From positions 2,666,001-2,730,000 of the forward strand of contig NZ_CP018047.1 in NCBI RefSeq assembly GCF_002009175.1: a stretch of 64,000 nucleotides of DNA, in the 5' to 3' direction. The translations under genes and the position numbers were made by a program. The notes under the pieces were generated by a model. The model did no database searches. It was not told the origin of the DNA and was given only the letters and a program-made list of their open reading frames with translations. Positions within the stretch are counted from its first letter, which is position 1. Each line of letters starts with the position of its first letter. The DNA is from Streptomyces niveus (lineage in GTDB: Bacteria > Actinomycetota > Actinomycetes > Streptomycetales > Streptomycetaceae). Below, in pieces: positions 7,317 to 16,658 of this stretch.

Positions 7317-9164
7317 ATGACCGAGAAGTCCACCGCTCGCGCCGACTGGGAGACCCGTATCGGGAAGCCCAGTGATCAGCGGCTCACCGGCATCGGGGAA
7401 CTCCCCGCCCCCGGCGGCCTGTCCGCCGAGGACGGCACCGGCCACGTGCTGCTGACGTGGCACCCGGTGGCGGGCGCGCTCGGATATCTCGTGCACCGCG
7501 CCGATTCCGTCGAGGGGCCCTACGAACCGCTCGACCACCTCGGCGGCGATGTGCTCGCCGTCCCCCACCCGCCGTACGCCGACACACTCGCCGAGCCGGG
7601 CCGCGGCTACTTCTACAAGGTCGCCACCTGGTCCGACAGCGGAGCCGGCTCTCTCTCCGAAGCCGCCGCTGGCTGCGCCAGGGCGGCCGGCTCCAGCCCT
7701 GCCCCGGTCACCGTCACGGTGGACGCCGCGGCACCCACCACGCCCCTCCCCGGGGTCTGGAACAGGATGATCGGCGCCGAGCACTTCTCGCTGCTGACCT
7801 GGGACAAGCCCGGTGCGGGCGGCTCCGACGTCGCCAAGGAGTACGCCCAGGCCCTCGGCATCGTCCGTGACGAGATCGGCGTCCGCTCCGTCAGGGCGCA
7901 CGGCACTTTCCTCCCGGAGACTCTGACCGTCAAGCCCGACGGCTCGTTCGACTTCTCCGGCCTGGACGAGGTCTACGACCGCTTCCTGGCCACCGGTCTC
8001 CAGCCCGTCGTCGAGCTCTCCTTCATGCCGAAGGAACTCGCCGCCGATCCGCACTACACGGTCTTCGACTATCAGGCCCTGGTGTCCAAGCCCGCGGTGT
8101 GGGAGCACTGGGGTGACCTCTGCCGCGAGGTGACCGTCCACCTCCAGGACCGGTACGGCAAGGACACCGTCGCCGGCTGGGAGTTCGAGGTCTGGAACGA
8201 GGCCAATCTGGAGGTCTTCTGGAACGGCACCCAGGACGACTACCACCGGCTGTACGAAGTCGCCGTCCGCGCCGTGAAGGGCGTCGACGAGCGGATCAGG
8301 GTCGGCGGCCCGTCGTCCGCCGCCGCCGGCTGGGTCGGCGCGCTTCTCGAGTACTGCCAGGAGCGCGACGTACCGGTCGACTTCATCTCCACCCACACCT
8401 ACGGCAACGCCCCGCTGGACTTCCGTCCGATGACCCGCGCGTTCGCGGAGGCGACCGGCAGGCCCGAGCCGGAGATCCTGTGGACCGAGTGGGGCGTCAC
8501 GCCCACCCACTTCCACCGGGTCAGTGACTCCGTGTTCGCCGCCCCGTTCGTCCTGCGCGGCATGAAGAGCGCCTTGTCGTCCACCGACGCGCTGGCGTAC
8601 TGGGTCGCCTCGGACCAGTTCGAGGAGCTGGGCTGGCCGCCCAGGCTCTTCCACGGCGGATTCGGTCTGCTCACGGTCGGCAATCTGCGCAAACCCCGCT
8701 TCTGGGCGCTGTATCTCCTCTCCCAGCTGACCGGCGGTCGGATCCCCGCCGCGGTCAGCGGCGATGGAGCCGAGGCACTCGTGGAGTCCCTTGCCACCCG
8801 CGCCGACAACGGCTCCACCATCGACGTACTGCTCTGGAACGGCACGCTCGACCAGTCCAAGATCGACGGCTCCGCGCTGCTGGACCGTACGGCGACCGTA
8901 CGGATCGACGGACTTGAGCCGGGCACCACCTACACCGCGCTCTCCCGCCGGGTCGACGAGCAGCACTCCAACATCCAGGCCGTCTGGAACGACCTCGGCG
9001 GCGGCGACTGGCCCGACGATCTCCAGTGGGCGAAGCTCCGGTCCGCGGACGAACTGTCCGTGGAACCCCTCGCGCCCCTGGTCGCCGACGACACGGGCAC
9101 GGCGACGCTGACCGTCCCGCTGCCCAACCCGGGCATCCGCTTCCTGCGCCTCGCCCGGACCTGA
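7317..9164 (+). CDS. GH39-like glycoside hydrolase (beta-xylosidase family)
   Basis: 615-residue enzyme of glycoside hydrolase clan A. A fibronectin-like N-terminal part (LLTWHPVAGALGYLVHRADS) precedes a TIM barrel. The acid/base is Glu295 in WNEANL and the nucleophile Glu391 in WTEWG, a retaining pair 96 residues apart as expected for this clan. The segment DFISTHTYGN is also typical. A C-terminal beta-sandwich (VDVLLWNG-like) follows. There is no signal peptide, so it should act in the cytoplasm on oligosaccharides brought in by the preceding importer. A strong hairpin terminator follows at 9224-9271. GH39 includes beta-xylosidases and alpha-L-iduronidases; the natural substrate is not certain. 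Confidence 0.88.
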   Translation: MTEKSTARADWETRIGKPSDQRLTGIGELPAPGGLSAEDGTGHVLLTWHPVAGALGYLVHRADSVEGPYEPLDHLGGDVLAVPHPPYADTLAEPGRGYFYKVATWSDSGAGSLSEAAAGCARAAGSSPAPVTVTVDAAAPTTPLPGVWNRMIGAEHFSLLTWDKPGAGGSDVAKEYAQALGIVRDEIGVRSVRAHGTFLPETLTVKPDGSFDFSGLDEVYDRFLATGLQPVVELSFMPKELAADPHYTVFDYQALVSKPAVWEHWGDLCREVTVHLQDRYGKDTVAGWEFEVWNEANLEVFWNGTQDDYHRLYEVAVRAVKGVDERIRVGGPSSAAAGWVGALLEYCQERDVPVDFISTHTYGNAPLDFRPMTRAFAEATGRPEPEILWTEWGVTPTHFHRVSDSVFAAPFVLRGMKSALSSTDALAYWVASDQFEELGWPPRLFHGGFGLLTVGNLRKPRFWALYLLSQLTGGRIPAAVSGDGAEALVESLATRADNGSTIDVLLWNGTLDQSKIDGSALLDRTATVRIDGLEPGTTYTALSRRVDEQHSNIQAVWNDLGGGDWPDDLQWAKLRSADELSVEPLAPLVADDTGTATLTVPLPNPGIRFLRLART

Positions 9165-9223
9165 TCGACCCCACAGTCCCGGGGGTCGGCGGCACCTGAC
9201 CGCCGCCGGCCCCCGTACCAGCA

Positions 9224-9271
9224 CCGCCGCCATGGCCGGACCTCCGGACAAACTTCCGGCCATGGCGGCGG
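9224..9271 (+). terminator. Perfect 17-bp-arm hairpin after the GH39 gene
   Basis: CCGCCGCCATGGCCGGA (9224-9240) and its exact reverse complement (9255-9271) are separated by 14 bases. It lies 60 bases after the GH39 stop and 68 before the next ATG, and probably ends the transporter/hydrolase transcript. It lacks a T tract, as is usual in Streptomyces. Confidence 0.8.
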
Positions 9272-9338
9272 CCAAAGACCTGGCCCAGGCAACGGCCCTG
9301 GCCACAACTCCACACCTGCCAAGGGGAGCTGGACTCTC

Positions 9339-10832
9339 ATGGATCGTCGTAAGTTTCTCGCTGCCGCGGGAACCGGGGCCACCGCCCTGACCCTCGGAGC
9401 CGTCACCACACCCGCCGTATCCGCGCCGACCTCGGCCGCGTCGCGTTCTCGTGTTGTTCATGCCTCTGATACACCGCTGCTGCAGCGCTGGTTCCGCGAT
9501 ACGTATCACTCGATCGAGGCAATGACGACCGACATCGGTCTCGCCGCCGACAAGATCAACCTCGATGCGCCGGGCGGCCCCGTCCCCTCGCAGAACACCT
9601 CGCCGACCAATATCGGCTGCGGGCTGTGGTCCACCGTCGCCGCCGCCGGACTCGGCGTCATCGACCAGGACACCATGCGCCGCCGGCTCGAGCTCACCGT
9701 CACCGCCGTCGAGAAGCTCGAACGCCACCACGGCTTCTGGCTCAACTGGTACGACGCGCACGACGGCTCGGTGCTCACCAACTGGCCCGGCACCGGCGAC
9801 CCGGTCCGTCCCTTCCTCTCCTCGGTCGACAACGCGTGGCTCGTGACGGGTCTGCTCATCGCCGCCGACGCGGACAGCCGACTGCGCCGCCGGATCGACA
9901 AGATCCTCGCCACCGCCGACTGGTCGTACTTCTACACGCCGTACGACGCCGCGGACCCCGTGGCCAACCCCGGCCAACTCCGCGGCGGCTTCTGGACCGA
10001 CACCGGCGAGCCGACGGGCCACCACTACGGAGCGCTCAACACCGAGCCCCGGATGGCCAGTTACCTGGGAATCGCCGACGGCAGCCTTCCCTCGGACCAC
10101 TACTGGCACATGCTCCGCACGATGCTTCCCGAGCACGGTCAGGAGCAGTCGCCGGGCGGGGCGTACGACACGATCGACGGCGTCCGTCTCTGGCAGGGGC
10201 ACTACACCTACCGGGGCCGCAAGCTCGTCCCGACCTGGGGCGGCTCGATGTTCGAGGCCCTGATGGTCCCGCTGTTCGTGCCCGAGCCGGAGTGGTCGCC
10301 CCGCTCCTGGGGCACCACGCACCGCCGGTTCGTCCGCTCCCAGATCGAGCACGGACTGGAGGAGGCGGAGTACGGCTACTGGGGCTTCTCCCCCTCCGAG
10401 GTGCCCGAAGGCGGTTACCAGGAGTACGGCGTGGACGCGATCGGCATGAACATCGACGGATACGCCTCGAACACCGACCGTACGTATGTCACACACGGTG
10501 AACCACTGCCGTCGCCCTCCGCGTACACCAACGGGGTCGTGACCCCGCACGCCTCGTTCCTCGCCCTGCCCTACGCACGGTCGGAGGCCCTCGCCAACCT
10601 CAAGGCGATCGCCGACGACTTCGGCGCGTACGACGACGGCTACGGGTTCCGGGACTCGGTCAATGTGGGGACCGGACACGTCAGCAGCTCGGCTCTCGCC
10701 CTGGATCAGGGCATGATCGCCGCCGCTCTGGCCCAGGAGCTGCGGCCCGGTCTGCTGCAGCGCCCCTTCCGCACCGGCGGTTTCGCTTCGCGCATCCGCC
10801 CGATGCTCGGCAAGGAACGCTTCACCATCTGA
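9339..10832 (+). CDS. Secreted GH144-like (glycoamylase domain, PF10091 type) glucanase
   Basis: 497 residues with a twin-arginine style leader (MDRRKFLAAAGTGATALTLG) ending near residue 28, so the product should be exported folded. The body matches the glycoamylase-type (alpha/alpha)6 domain: SSVDNAWLVTGLLIAAD, HHYGALNTEPRMASYLGIAD, the hallmark WGGSMFEALMVPLFVPE, YWGFSPSEVPEGGYQEYGVD and LALDQGMIAAAL. Family members include endo-beta-1,2-glucanases (GH144). It is flanked by perfect hairpins on both sides (9224-9271 and 10848-10888), so it is probably its own transcription unit. Its extracellular product could feed the upstream importer, which is an inference from position. Confidence 0.82.
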   Translation: MDRRKFLAAAGTGATALTLGAVTTPAVSAPTSAASRSRVVHASDTPLLQRWFRDTYHSIEAMTTDIGLAADKINLDAPGGPVPSQNTSPTNIGCGLWSTVAAAGLGVIDQDTMRRRLELTVTAVEKLERHHGFWLNWYDAHDGSVLTNWPGTGDPVRPFLSSVDNAWLVTGLLIAADADSRLRRRIDKILATADWSYFYTPYDAADPVANPGQLRGGFWTDTGEPTGHHYGALNTEPRMASYLGIADGSLPSDHYWHMLRTMLPEHGQEQSPGGAYDTIDGVRLWQGHYTYRGRKLVPTWGGSMFEALMVPLFVPEPEWSPRSWGTTHRRFVRSQIEHGLEEAEYGYWGFSPSEVPEGGYQEYGVDAIGMNIDGYASNTDRTYVTHGEPLPSPSAYTNGVVTPHASFLALPYARSEALANLKAIADDFGAYDDGYGFRDSVNVGTGHVSSSALALDQGMIAAALAQELRPGLLQRPFRTGGFASRIRPMLGKERFTI

Positions 10833-10847
10833 TCCCCCGAAATCCCC

Positions 10848-10888
10848 GGTCCGACCGGCGCCGCCCTGTCCGTGGCGCCGGTCGGACC
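10848..10888 (+). terminator. Perfect 15-bp-arm hairpin after the GH144-like gene
   Basis: GGTCCGACCGGCGCC (10848-10862) pairs with its exact complement at 10874-10888 across an 11-base loop, starting 16 bases after the stop codon. A strong intrinsic terminator shape without a T run. Confidence 0.85.
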
Positions 10889-10972
10889 TGTGCCGACCAG
10901 GCACTTCACCGGTCTCAGGGGCCGCTCTCCGTCCGGTCGCGGCCAGCAGAAGCCGGACATAGCCTCCCAAAT

Positions 10973-12829
10973 GTGAGACGGACAGCAAGCCGCCACCGGA
11001 CTCGTACGGCCGGCCGGAGCCTTCTGGCCCTGCTGGTGACGGCCGGGTGGCTGCTGATGCCCGCCGCGTCACCCGACGCCCTTGCCGACTGCGAGAGAGC
11101 GGTCACCGCGTCCCCCGACCGGCTGTACGGCGACAGCCGAACAGGGCTCTTCGTCGCTTACGTGCCTGACTTCTCGGGCCGCACCGCGCGGAGCCGGGCG
11201 GTCGCGGCCGTCGTACCCCTCCCCGCTCCCGCCGCCACTCCCGGCACTGTGGACCCCGACGGCGACGTCTCGTCCAACAGATCGGGCAGCGCGCTCGTCC
11301 TGCCTCTCGCGCTGGTTGGCTGCGCGGGAGCGCTCGCCGCGTACGCCCACCTCAAACGCAAACGCCGTGCCTCGACCCGTACGACACCGCGGGGCGGACA
11401 AGAAGGCTGGGGAGAGCCGGGGCGACCCCCGGGGACTTCGCTGCCGGAACTCGACCGTCGGGCGGGGCAGGCGCTCGTGGACACGGACGACGCCGTGCGC
11501 ACCAGCCAGGAGGAACTCGGCTTCGCAACGGCCCAGTTCGGCGAGGATTCCGTGCGGCCGTTCCAGGACACCGTGACATACGCGAAAGGCGAGCTGACGG
11601 CCGCCTTCCGGCTGCGTCAGCAGCTCGACGACGCGGCTCCGGAGGACGGTGTCACCCGGCGTCGCATGCTGGACGAGATCGTCTCCCGGTGTATGGATGC
11701 CAACAGCCGACTGGACGCCGAGTCGGCGGACTTCGACCGGCTGCGCGCCATGGAGCGCAACGCCCCGGAAGCGCTGACCGCCGCCGAGACCGCGTTCCGG
11801 GCGCTGTCGGGCAGGACCGTGACGGCCGCCGCCACACTCGCCGCGATGCGCGAGCGGTACGCGGACTCCGCTTCGGCCCCGGTCGGGAGTGCCGTCGAAC
11901 AGGCCGATGACCGGGTGGTGTTCGCGACGAGGAATCTGGACGACGCGCGCCACTCGATCGAGGCGGGCGACAACGCCCGGGCGGCCGTGCATGTACGGGC
12001 GGCCGAGAGCGCCGTCGGGCAGGCGACGACCCTGGTCGACGCGGTGGAGCGGCGCGCGCTCGAACTCGCCGAGGCCGCCGGCCGACTCCCCGGCTCGCTC
12101 ATCGAGACGGAGACGGACCTGGCGAACACCCTCGGCCTGCTCGAAGGCACGGAGCAGGGCACGTCCACGGCCGGTCTCCAGGATCGGATCGCACGTGCCG
12201 AAGAAGTGGTCGCCCATGTGCGGCAGGCACAGGCCGCCGGGCGGTACGACCCGATCGACGCCCTGCGCCGGGTCGAGGAGGCGGACGCGGTGCTGGACGA
12301 GGCTCTCGCGGGCGCGCGCGCCCGCGAAGAGGGGGAAAGCCGGGCGCGGGCGCTGCTCGACCGGGCGATGCTCTGCGCCCGTTCGGCCGTCGGCGCCGCC
12401 GGCGACTACATCACGACACATCGCGGTGCGGTGGGCAGCGAGGCCCGCACCCGGCTGGTGGAGGCCCAGGGACGGCTCGAACAGACCGGAGCGCTGACGG
12501 TGCTGGGCGACGCGCCGGGTGCGCTGGCCGAGGCCCAGCACGCGGACGGTCTGGCCAGGCAGGCCCAGAGCCTCGCCGAGCGGGATGTGCGGTCGTTCGG
12601 GAACCGGTTCGGCCCGGGCGGTGTATCAGAGGCAGGAAACGGGCTCGGCGGTGCCGTGCTCGGCGGGATCATCCTCGGCCGCCTGTTGGGCGGCGGAGGG
12701 GGACTTGGCGGGGGTGGGGACTTTGGCGGGGGTTTCGGTGGAAGTCATGGGGGCGGCGGTGGTGCTGGTCCTGGCAGTTTCGGCGGCGTTGGCAGTCGCG
12801 GCCGGATGGACGGCGGCAGCCGTTTCTGA
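10973..12829 (+). CDS. YgcG/TPM-family membrane protein with a collapsed TPM domain
   Basis: 618 residues: a signal-like N-terminus (about 1-38), a short extracytoplasmic stretch, one transmembrane helix (LVLPLALVGCAGALAAYAHL, about 104-123), a long coiled-coil-rich cytoplasmic region and a Gly-rich tail (GGGDFGGGFGGSHGGGG). The whole plan matches Streptomyces TPM-domain (YgcG-like) proteins. However, only the core strand RLYGDSRTGLFVAYVPDFSGRTA of the roughly 130-residue TPM domain remains before the sequence jumps to a Pro/Ala linker. The reading frame is intact, so the deletion is in frame. The GTG at 10973 is used because it begins the basic signal sequence. Function of the family is unclear (envelope or photosystem-repair-like phosphatase folds). 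Confidence 0.8.
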   Translation: MRRTASRHRTRTAGRSLLALLVTAGWLLMPAASPDALADCERAVTASPDRLYGDSRTGLFVAYVPDFSGRTARSRAVAAVVPLPAPAATPGTVDPDGDVSSNRSGSALVLPLALVGCAGALAAYAHLKRKRRASTRTTPRGGQEGWGEPGRPPGTSLPELDRRAGQALVDTDDAVRTSQEELGFATAQFGEDSVRPFQDTVTYAKGELTAAFRLRQQLDDAAPEDGVTRRRMLDEIVSRCMDANSRLDAESADFDRLRAMERNAPEALTAAETAFRALSGRTVTAAATLAAMRERYADSASAPVGSAVEQADDRVVFATRNLDDARHSIEAGDNARAAVHVRAAESAVGQATTLVDAVERRALELAEAAGRLPGSLIETETDLANTLGLLEGTEQGTSTAGLQDRIARAEEVVAHVRQAQAAGRYDPIDALRRVEEADAVLDEALAGARAREEGESRARALLDRAMLCARSAVGAAGDYITTHRGAVGSEARTRLVEAQGRLEQTGALTVLGDAPGALAEAQHADGLARQAQSLAERDVRSFGNRFGPGGVSEAGNGLGGAVLGGIILGRLLGGGGGLGGGGDFGGGFGGSHGGGGGAGPGSFGGVGSRGRMDGGSRF

Positions 12830-12953
12830 GGCGATTTCCCTTCGAGTTGGGCCGGTTCGAGCAGTTGGAGATCTTCGGGGCTGGCAGGCGGGCATACGGC
12901 GTCCGGCCAGGCCGACCCGCTCTCGTGGGCCGACCGGAGGGCGGGGTCCGAGG

Positions 12954-15512
12954 TCAGAACATGCTGAGGAGTTGTTCGACGGTGGGCTCGGCCGTCGAAT
13001 CGCCGTCGGGCAGGGCGAGTTCGAACCAGACCGTTTTGCCACGCGGGGTGCGGCGCGATCCCCAGGCCGCGCTGAGCAGCCCGACCAGCTGGAGTCCGCG
13101 ACCGCCTTCGTCGGTGTCGCGCGCCCGTCGCCTGCGCGGCTGTACGAGGCCCGCGTCCCAAACCTCGCAGACGAGCGTGCGGTCGCGCAGCAGCCGCAGC
13201 CTGATCTCACCCTCGCCGTAGCGCATCGCATTGGTGACCAGCTCGCTGACGAGCAGTTCGACGGTGTCCACCAGCGGTTCGAGGCCCCAGGAGAGGAGCT
13301 GGGCGCGGGCGACCTCGCGGGCGCGGCCGACGGAGCGCGGCTCGCGCGGCAGTTGCCAGTCGCCGACGGCGTCGGCGGGCAGGCCCTGTATTCGGGCCAT
13401 CAGCAGCGCGATGTCGTCCTCACCGTGCCGGGTGTCGAGCGTGTTGAGTACGTGGTCGCAGACGTCTTCCAGAGGTCGTACGGGACTGGTGAGCGCCCGG
13501 CGAAAGGCGGTGAGCCCTTCATCGATCGGATGGTCGCGGGATTCGACGAGACCGTCCGTGTAGAGAGCGAGCAGCGCGTCTTCCGGAAGGTCGACCTCGA
13601 CCTGCTCGAAGGGCTCACCGCCGACGCCCAGGGGCATCCCGGGTGGTACGTCGAGGAGCAGCGCCTCCTCGCCGGGTTCGACGAGGACGGGAGGGGGGTG
13701 TCCGGCGTTGGCGAAGGTGCAGCGGCGGGTGACCGGGTCGTAGACGGCGTAGACGCAGGTCGCGAGATACACCTCGGAGAGCTCGGCGTCCCGCGACTTG
13801 TGGGCGACGCGCGAGGCCTGCTGGGCGCCGCTCGGTGTGCCGAGGCCGCGGGCGATCTCGTCCAGCGCGGAAAGGACCTCGGCGGGCTCCAGGTCGAGCA
13901 GTGCCAGGGTGCGTACCGCGGTGCGCAACTCGCCCATGGCGACGGCGGCGCGCAGTCCGCGTCCCATGACGTCGCCGACGACCAGCGCGGTCCGGTGGCC
14001 CGGCAGTTCGATGACGTCGAACCAGTCGCCGCCGACCTCGGTCGCGGTGTTGCCCGGCAGATAGCGGCAGGCGATGTCCAGCCCGGCGGCCTCGGGGTCG
14101 CCGGGCGGGAGCAGACTGCGCTGCAGTATCAGCGCGCGTTCGTGCTCCCTGCGGTAGAGGCGGGCGTTGTCGATACAGACGGCGGCGCGCGCCGCGAGTT
14201 CCACCGCGAGCGCGCGGTCCCGTTCCCCGAAGGGCTCGCTGCCCTTGGTCCGGGAGAACTGGGCGAGGCCGACGACGGTGTCGTGGGCGACCATCGGGAC
14301 GGCGAAGGTGGACTGGATGAGGCTGCCGGCCCCGCCGGGCACCGTCTGGACCCGGGCGGTGCGCAGAGCGTTCGCGCAGGGCGAGTTGAAGGGGTACCGG
14401 TGGACGGAGCCGACGGAAGGCGGCTCGACCGCGCCCTCACCCGTCAGGTCGGCTCCGAGCAGAGGCGCGTCGGCGACGGCGCTGGCGAAGGCGACGCGCC
14501 GCAGGGTGGCACTGCCGCCGCCGGACTCGGAGCCGGTGGATCCACCGCGTCCGGGCGGAGCCTCGTCGCCGGTCAGCAGCCCCTGGTAGAGGTCGACGGA
14601 CGCGAGGTCGCAGAAGCCGGGGACGGCGACGTCGAGGAGTTCCTTGGCGGTGGTCTCCAGGTCGAGGGAGTTGCCTATCCGGGCGCTGGCCTCGTTGAGT
14701 ATCGCGAGGTTGCGACGGGCGCTCGCGGCTTCACGGGCGGCGATCTGACGGCGTGTCACGTCGCTGCCGAGTCCGGCGACGCCGATGGTGCGGCCGGCTC
14801 CGCTGAGCACGCGGTAGAGGTTGACGGACCAGTGCCTGCGTTCCTTGCTGCCCGGGGCGACGCCGACTATCTGGATGTCGGTGGCGGGGTCGCCGGTCTC
14901 CAGGACCCGCTTGAGGGAGGCGCTCAGCCGATCGGCCTCGGGGCGGGAGAGATAGTCGTGGACGGTGCGCCCGCGGTGTTCGTCCGCCGCGCCGCCGAAG
15001 ACCGCGGCGAAACGCTGATTGGCTCGCTGGACGGTGAGGTCCGTGCCGAACAGCACGAAGCCGAACGGAGATTGGCCGAAAATAGCCTGCGACGAGGCGA
15101 GTTCCGTCTCGATCTGACGGAGCGCACGGACGTCCAGCACGATGCAGAGCGCGGCCCGTTCACCGTTCTCCGTCTCACTGGGCATCACATAAATCTCGGC
15201 GAGGCCGTGGAAACCGAGTTCGCCCGGCACTCGGAACGGAACCAGCCCGGTCCATTCCTTGCCGTCGAGGATCTCGGCGATCTTGCTGTGCCCTCGCGAA
15301 CGCAGCTCGGAGGGCACGAACACCTCGACCGGGTCCTTGCCCCTGACCTCGTCCGGGGCGATCCCGAACATCTCGGCGGCTCGCAGACTCCACTGGTCGA
15401 CCAGCCCGTCGGGGCCGATCGAGAAGGAAGCGACTTTTATGTAGTCATAGATCGAGCCGGGTGGACTGCTCTGCCACACGACGTCGCCCGCCGTTCCAGA
15501 TATCTCGCTCAC
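12954..15512 (-). CDS. PAS-PAS-GAF-SpoIIE phosphatase with C-terminal HATPase domain
   Basis: 852-residue cytoplasmic signalling protein. Order: PAS (about 20-130, IKVASFSIGPDGLVDQWS), second PAS (about 140-250, SPFGFVLFGTDLTVQRANQR), GAF (about 270-430), PP2C/SpoIIE phosphatase (about 450-690; metal-binding VGGDWFDV and VVGDVMGRG, and GEDDIALL), then an RsbW-like ATPase (about 715-840; [25 protein letters not shown]). Such proteins dephosphorylate anti-sigma-factor antagonists while the HATPase part can act as an anti-sigma kinase. It faces the TPM-like gene and lies downstream of a free-standing HATPase gene on the same strand (15659-16084). The sensed ligand is unknown. Confidence 0.95.
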   Translation of the reverse strand: MSEISGTAGDVVWQSSPPGSIYDYIKVASFSIGPDGLVDQWSLRAAEMFGIAPDEVRGKDPVEVFVPSELRSRGHSKIAEILDGKEWTGLVPFRVPGELGFHGLAEIYVMPSETENGERAALCIVLDVRALRQIETELASSQAIFGQSPFGFVLFGTDLTVQRANQRFAAVFGGAADEHRGRTVHDYLSRPEADRLSASLKRVLETGDPATDIQIVGVAPGSKERRHWSVNLYRVLSGAGRTIGVAGLGSDVTRRQIAAREAASARRNLAILNEASARIGNSLDLETTAKELLDVAVPGFCDLASVDLYQGLLTGDEAPPGRGGSTGSESGGGSATLRRVAFASAVADAPLLGADLTGEGAVEPPSVGSVHRYPFNSPCANALRTARVQTVPGGAGSLIQSTFAVPMVAHDTVVGLAQFSRTKGSEPFGERDRALAVELAARAAVCIDNARLYRREHERALILQRSLLPPGDPEAAGLDIACRYLPGNTATEVGGDWFDVIELPGHRTALVVGDVMGRGLRAAVAMGELRTAVRTLALLDLEPAEVLSALDEIARGLGTPSGAQQASRVAHKSRDAELSEVYLATCVYAVYDPVTRRCTFANAGHPPPVLVEPGEEALLLDVPPGMPLGVGGEPFEQVEVDLPEDALLALYTDGLVESRDHPIDEGLTAFRRALTSPVRPLEDVCDHVLNTLDTRHGEDDIALLMARIQGLPADAVGDWQLPREPRSVGRAREVARAQLLSWGLEPLVDTVELLVSELVTNAMRYGEGEIRLRLLRDRTLVCEVWDAGLVQPRRRRARDTDEGGRGLQLVGLLSAAWGSRRTPRGKTVWFELALPDGDSTAEPTVEQLLSMF

Positions 15513-15658
15513 GCGACCGTCCCCTCCAGCTCACGCACCGGACCGGCCATCCCCGCAGTATTCAGCACTACGGACCAGACAGGTACGGCGTTCACGATCA
15601 CAGCACTGTCTCGTTCTTTTTGAGCCGAGAACCACGTGATCGTTGTCCCTCCACACTC

Positions 15659-16084
15659 CTAACCAGGGAGCGGCAGCTCGAACCACACCGTCTTACCCGT
15701 CTTCCCCCGGCGTGTACCCCAACGGCGCGCGGAGCAAGCGACGAGCTGGATACCACGGCCCCCTTCGTCTTCAGGGCCGGGAGACCGCGCGGTCGGCGGA
15801 TCGGGGAGCGGATCGGACACCTCCACCAGCAGCGCGGCACCGGGGAGGCCCGCTGGACATACGGAAACAACAGCCAGCCTGACATCGATCGGGCCTGACG
15901 TGTACTGCAAGGAGTTGGTAACCAGCTCACTGACCAGCAGAACGGCCGAGTCGCGCACATGGCGGTCGAGACGCCAGACGTCGAGGGTGTCGCGTACCGC
16001 GTGGCGTGCGGTACGTACGGCATCCGGCTCGGCAGGGAAGGTCCACTCGGCGTAGGTGCTCTCCGCCTCGATCAAGCCGACCAC
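15659..16084 (-). CDS. RsbW-like anti-sigma factor / ATP-binding protein (HATPase_c_2)
   Basis: 141-residue GHKL-fold protein. The N-box is LLVSELVTNSLQY, the glycine-rich G1 region is EDEGGRGIQLVA, and the end WGTRRGKTGKTVWFELPL is typical of Streptomyces RsbW-like kinases. Such proteins bind sigma factors or phosphorylate STAS-domain antagonists. It lies 146 bases upstream of the SpoIIE phosphatase on the same strand, and the phosphatase carries its own copy of this domain. No sigma factor or antagonist gene is adjacent, so the partner is unknown. Confidence 0.9.
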   Translation of the reverse strand: MVGLIEAESTYAEWTFPAEPDAVRTARHAVRDTLDVWRLDRHVRDSAVLLVSELVTNSLQYTSGPIDVRLAVVSVCPAGLPGAALLVEVSDPLPDPPTARSPGPEDEGGRGIQLVACSARRWGTRRGKTGKTVWFELPLPG

Positions 16085-16173
16085 GTCCCCAGACTGACAG
16101 CAGACCCGCGCCCTTTATAGGGGGGTTGGTCAGCACATACCCGGAATCCGAGAGGAACTACCTTGACGGAGAA

Positions 16174-16593
16174 TCACATCAGCTCTCCCGAGTCCCTGAG
16201 GTCGTCGAACAGAAGCTGGTCGACGGGCGCCACCAGGTCCCGGTCGCCGTAGGTGAGCCAGCGGATCTCCTCGATCTCGTTGCTGGCGGCCGGCGTACCT
16301 CGGTAGTCGCCGGAGTAGCAGCTCATCCGTACGACGACACCGTCCGGCTGGCCGTGGGCCTGGGCCTCGTACGTACCCAGATGGGCCGTCGTGGCCGGAA
16401 GGACGGCCACGGCCAGCTCCTCCTCGACCTCACGGAGCAGGGTCTCCAGATCGGTTTCCGTGCCTTCGCGCTTGCCGCCGGGGATGTAGAACACATCCTT
16501 CCCACGGGAGCGCGCACAGAGGATCCTGCCCTGCTCCACTCGGACCCACGCGACTGTGTCGATCAAGACCGTTGCAGCTCCGGCCTCACTCAT
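16174..16593 (-). CDS. NUDIX hydrolase
   Basis: 139-residue pyrophosphohydrolase. The Nudix box is complete: GGKREGTETDLETLLREVEE followed by EL, giving the G-x5-E-x7-REVEEEL pattern with the metal-binding glutamates. YIPGGK before the box and the Trp in EEIRWLTYGD are also typical. Such enzymes remove diphosphate-linked metabolites or damaged nucleotides; the substrate cannot be predicted. It is monocistronic by appearance, 89 bases from the RsbW-like gene and 65 from the SPOR gene. Confidence 0.93.
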   Translation of the reverse strand: MSEAGAATVLIDTVAWVRVEQGRILCARSRGKDVFYIPGGKREGTETDLETLLREVEEELAVAVLPATTAHLGTYEAQAHGQPDGVVVRMSCYSGDYRGTPAASNEIEEIRWLTYGDRDLVAPVDQLLFDDLRDSGELM

Positions 16594-16658
16594 GCGCCGG
16601 AGCGTAACGCGATGGACGGCGTGCGTCCGACGAGGGGTCTCGGTCCGGGCCGACGAGG

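Noticed and set aside
6204..11072. A 1,622-codon open frame on the minus strand opposite the sugar genes
   Set aside because: It is antisense to five well-recognised genes with full domain signatures. High-GC DNA leaves long antisense frames open, and its composition (Arg/Gly/His/Val-rich, no domain) is that of a shadow.
12519..15623. A 1,034-codon plus-strand frame opposite the SpoIIE phosphatase
   Set aside because: Antisense shadow of a complete PAS-GAF-SpoIIE-HATPase gene; no domain, no ribosome binding site.
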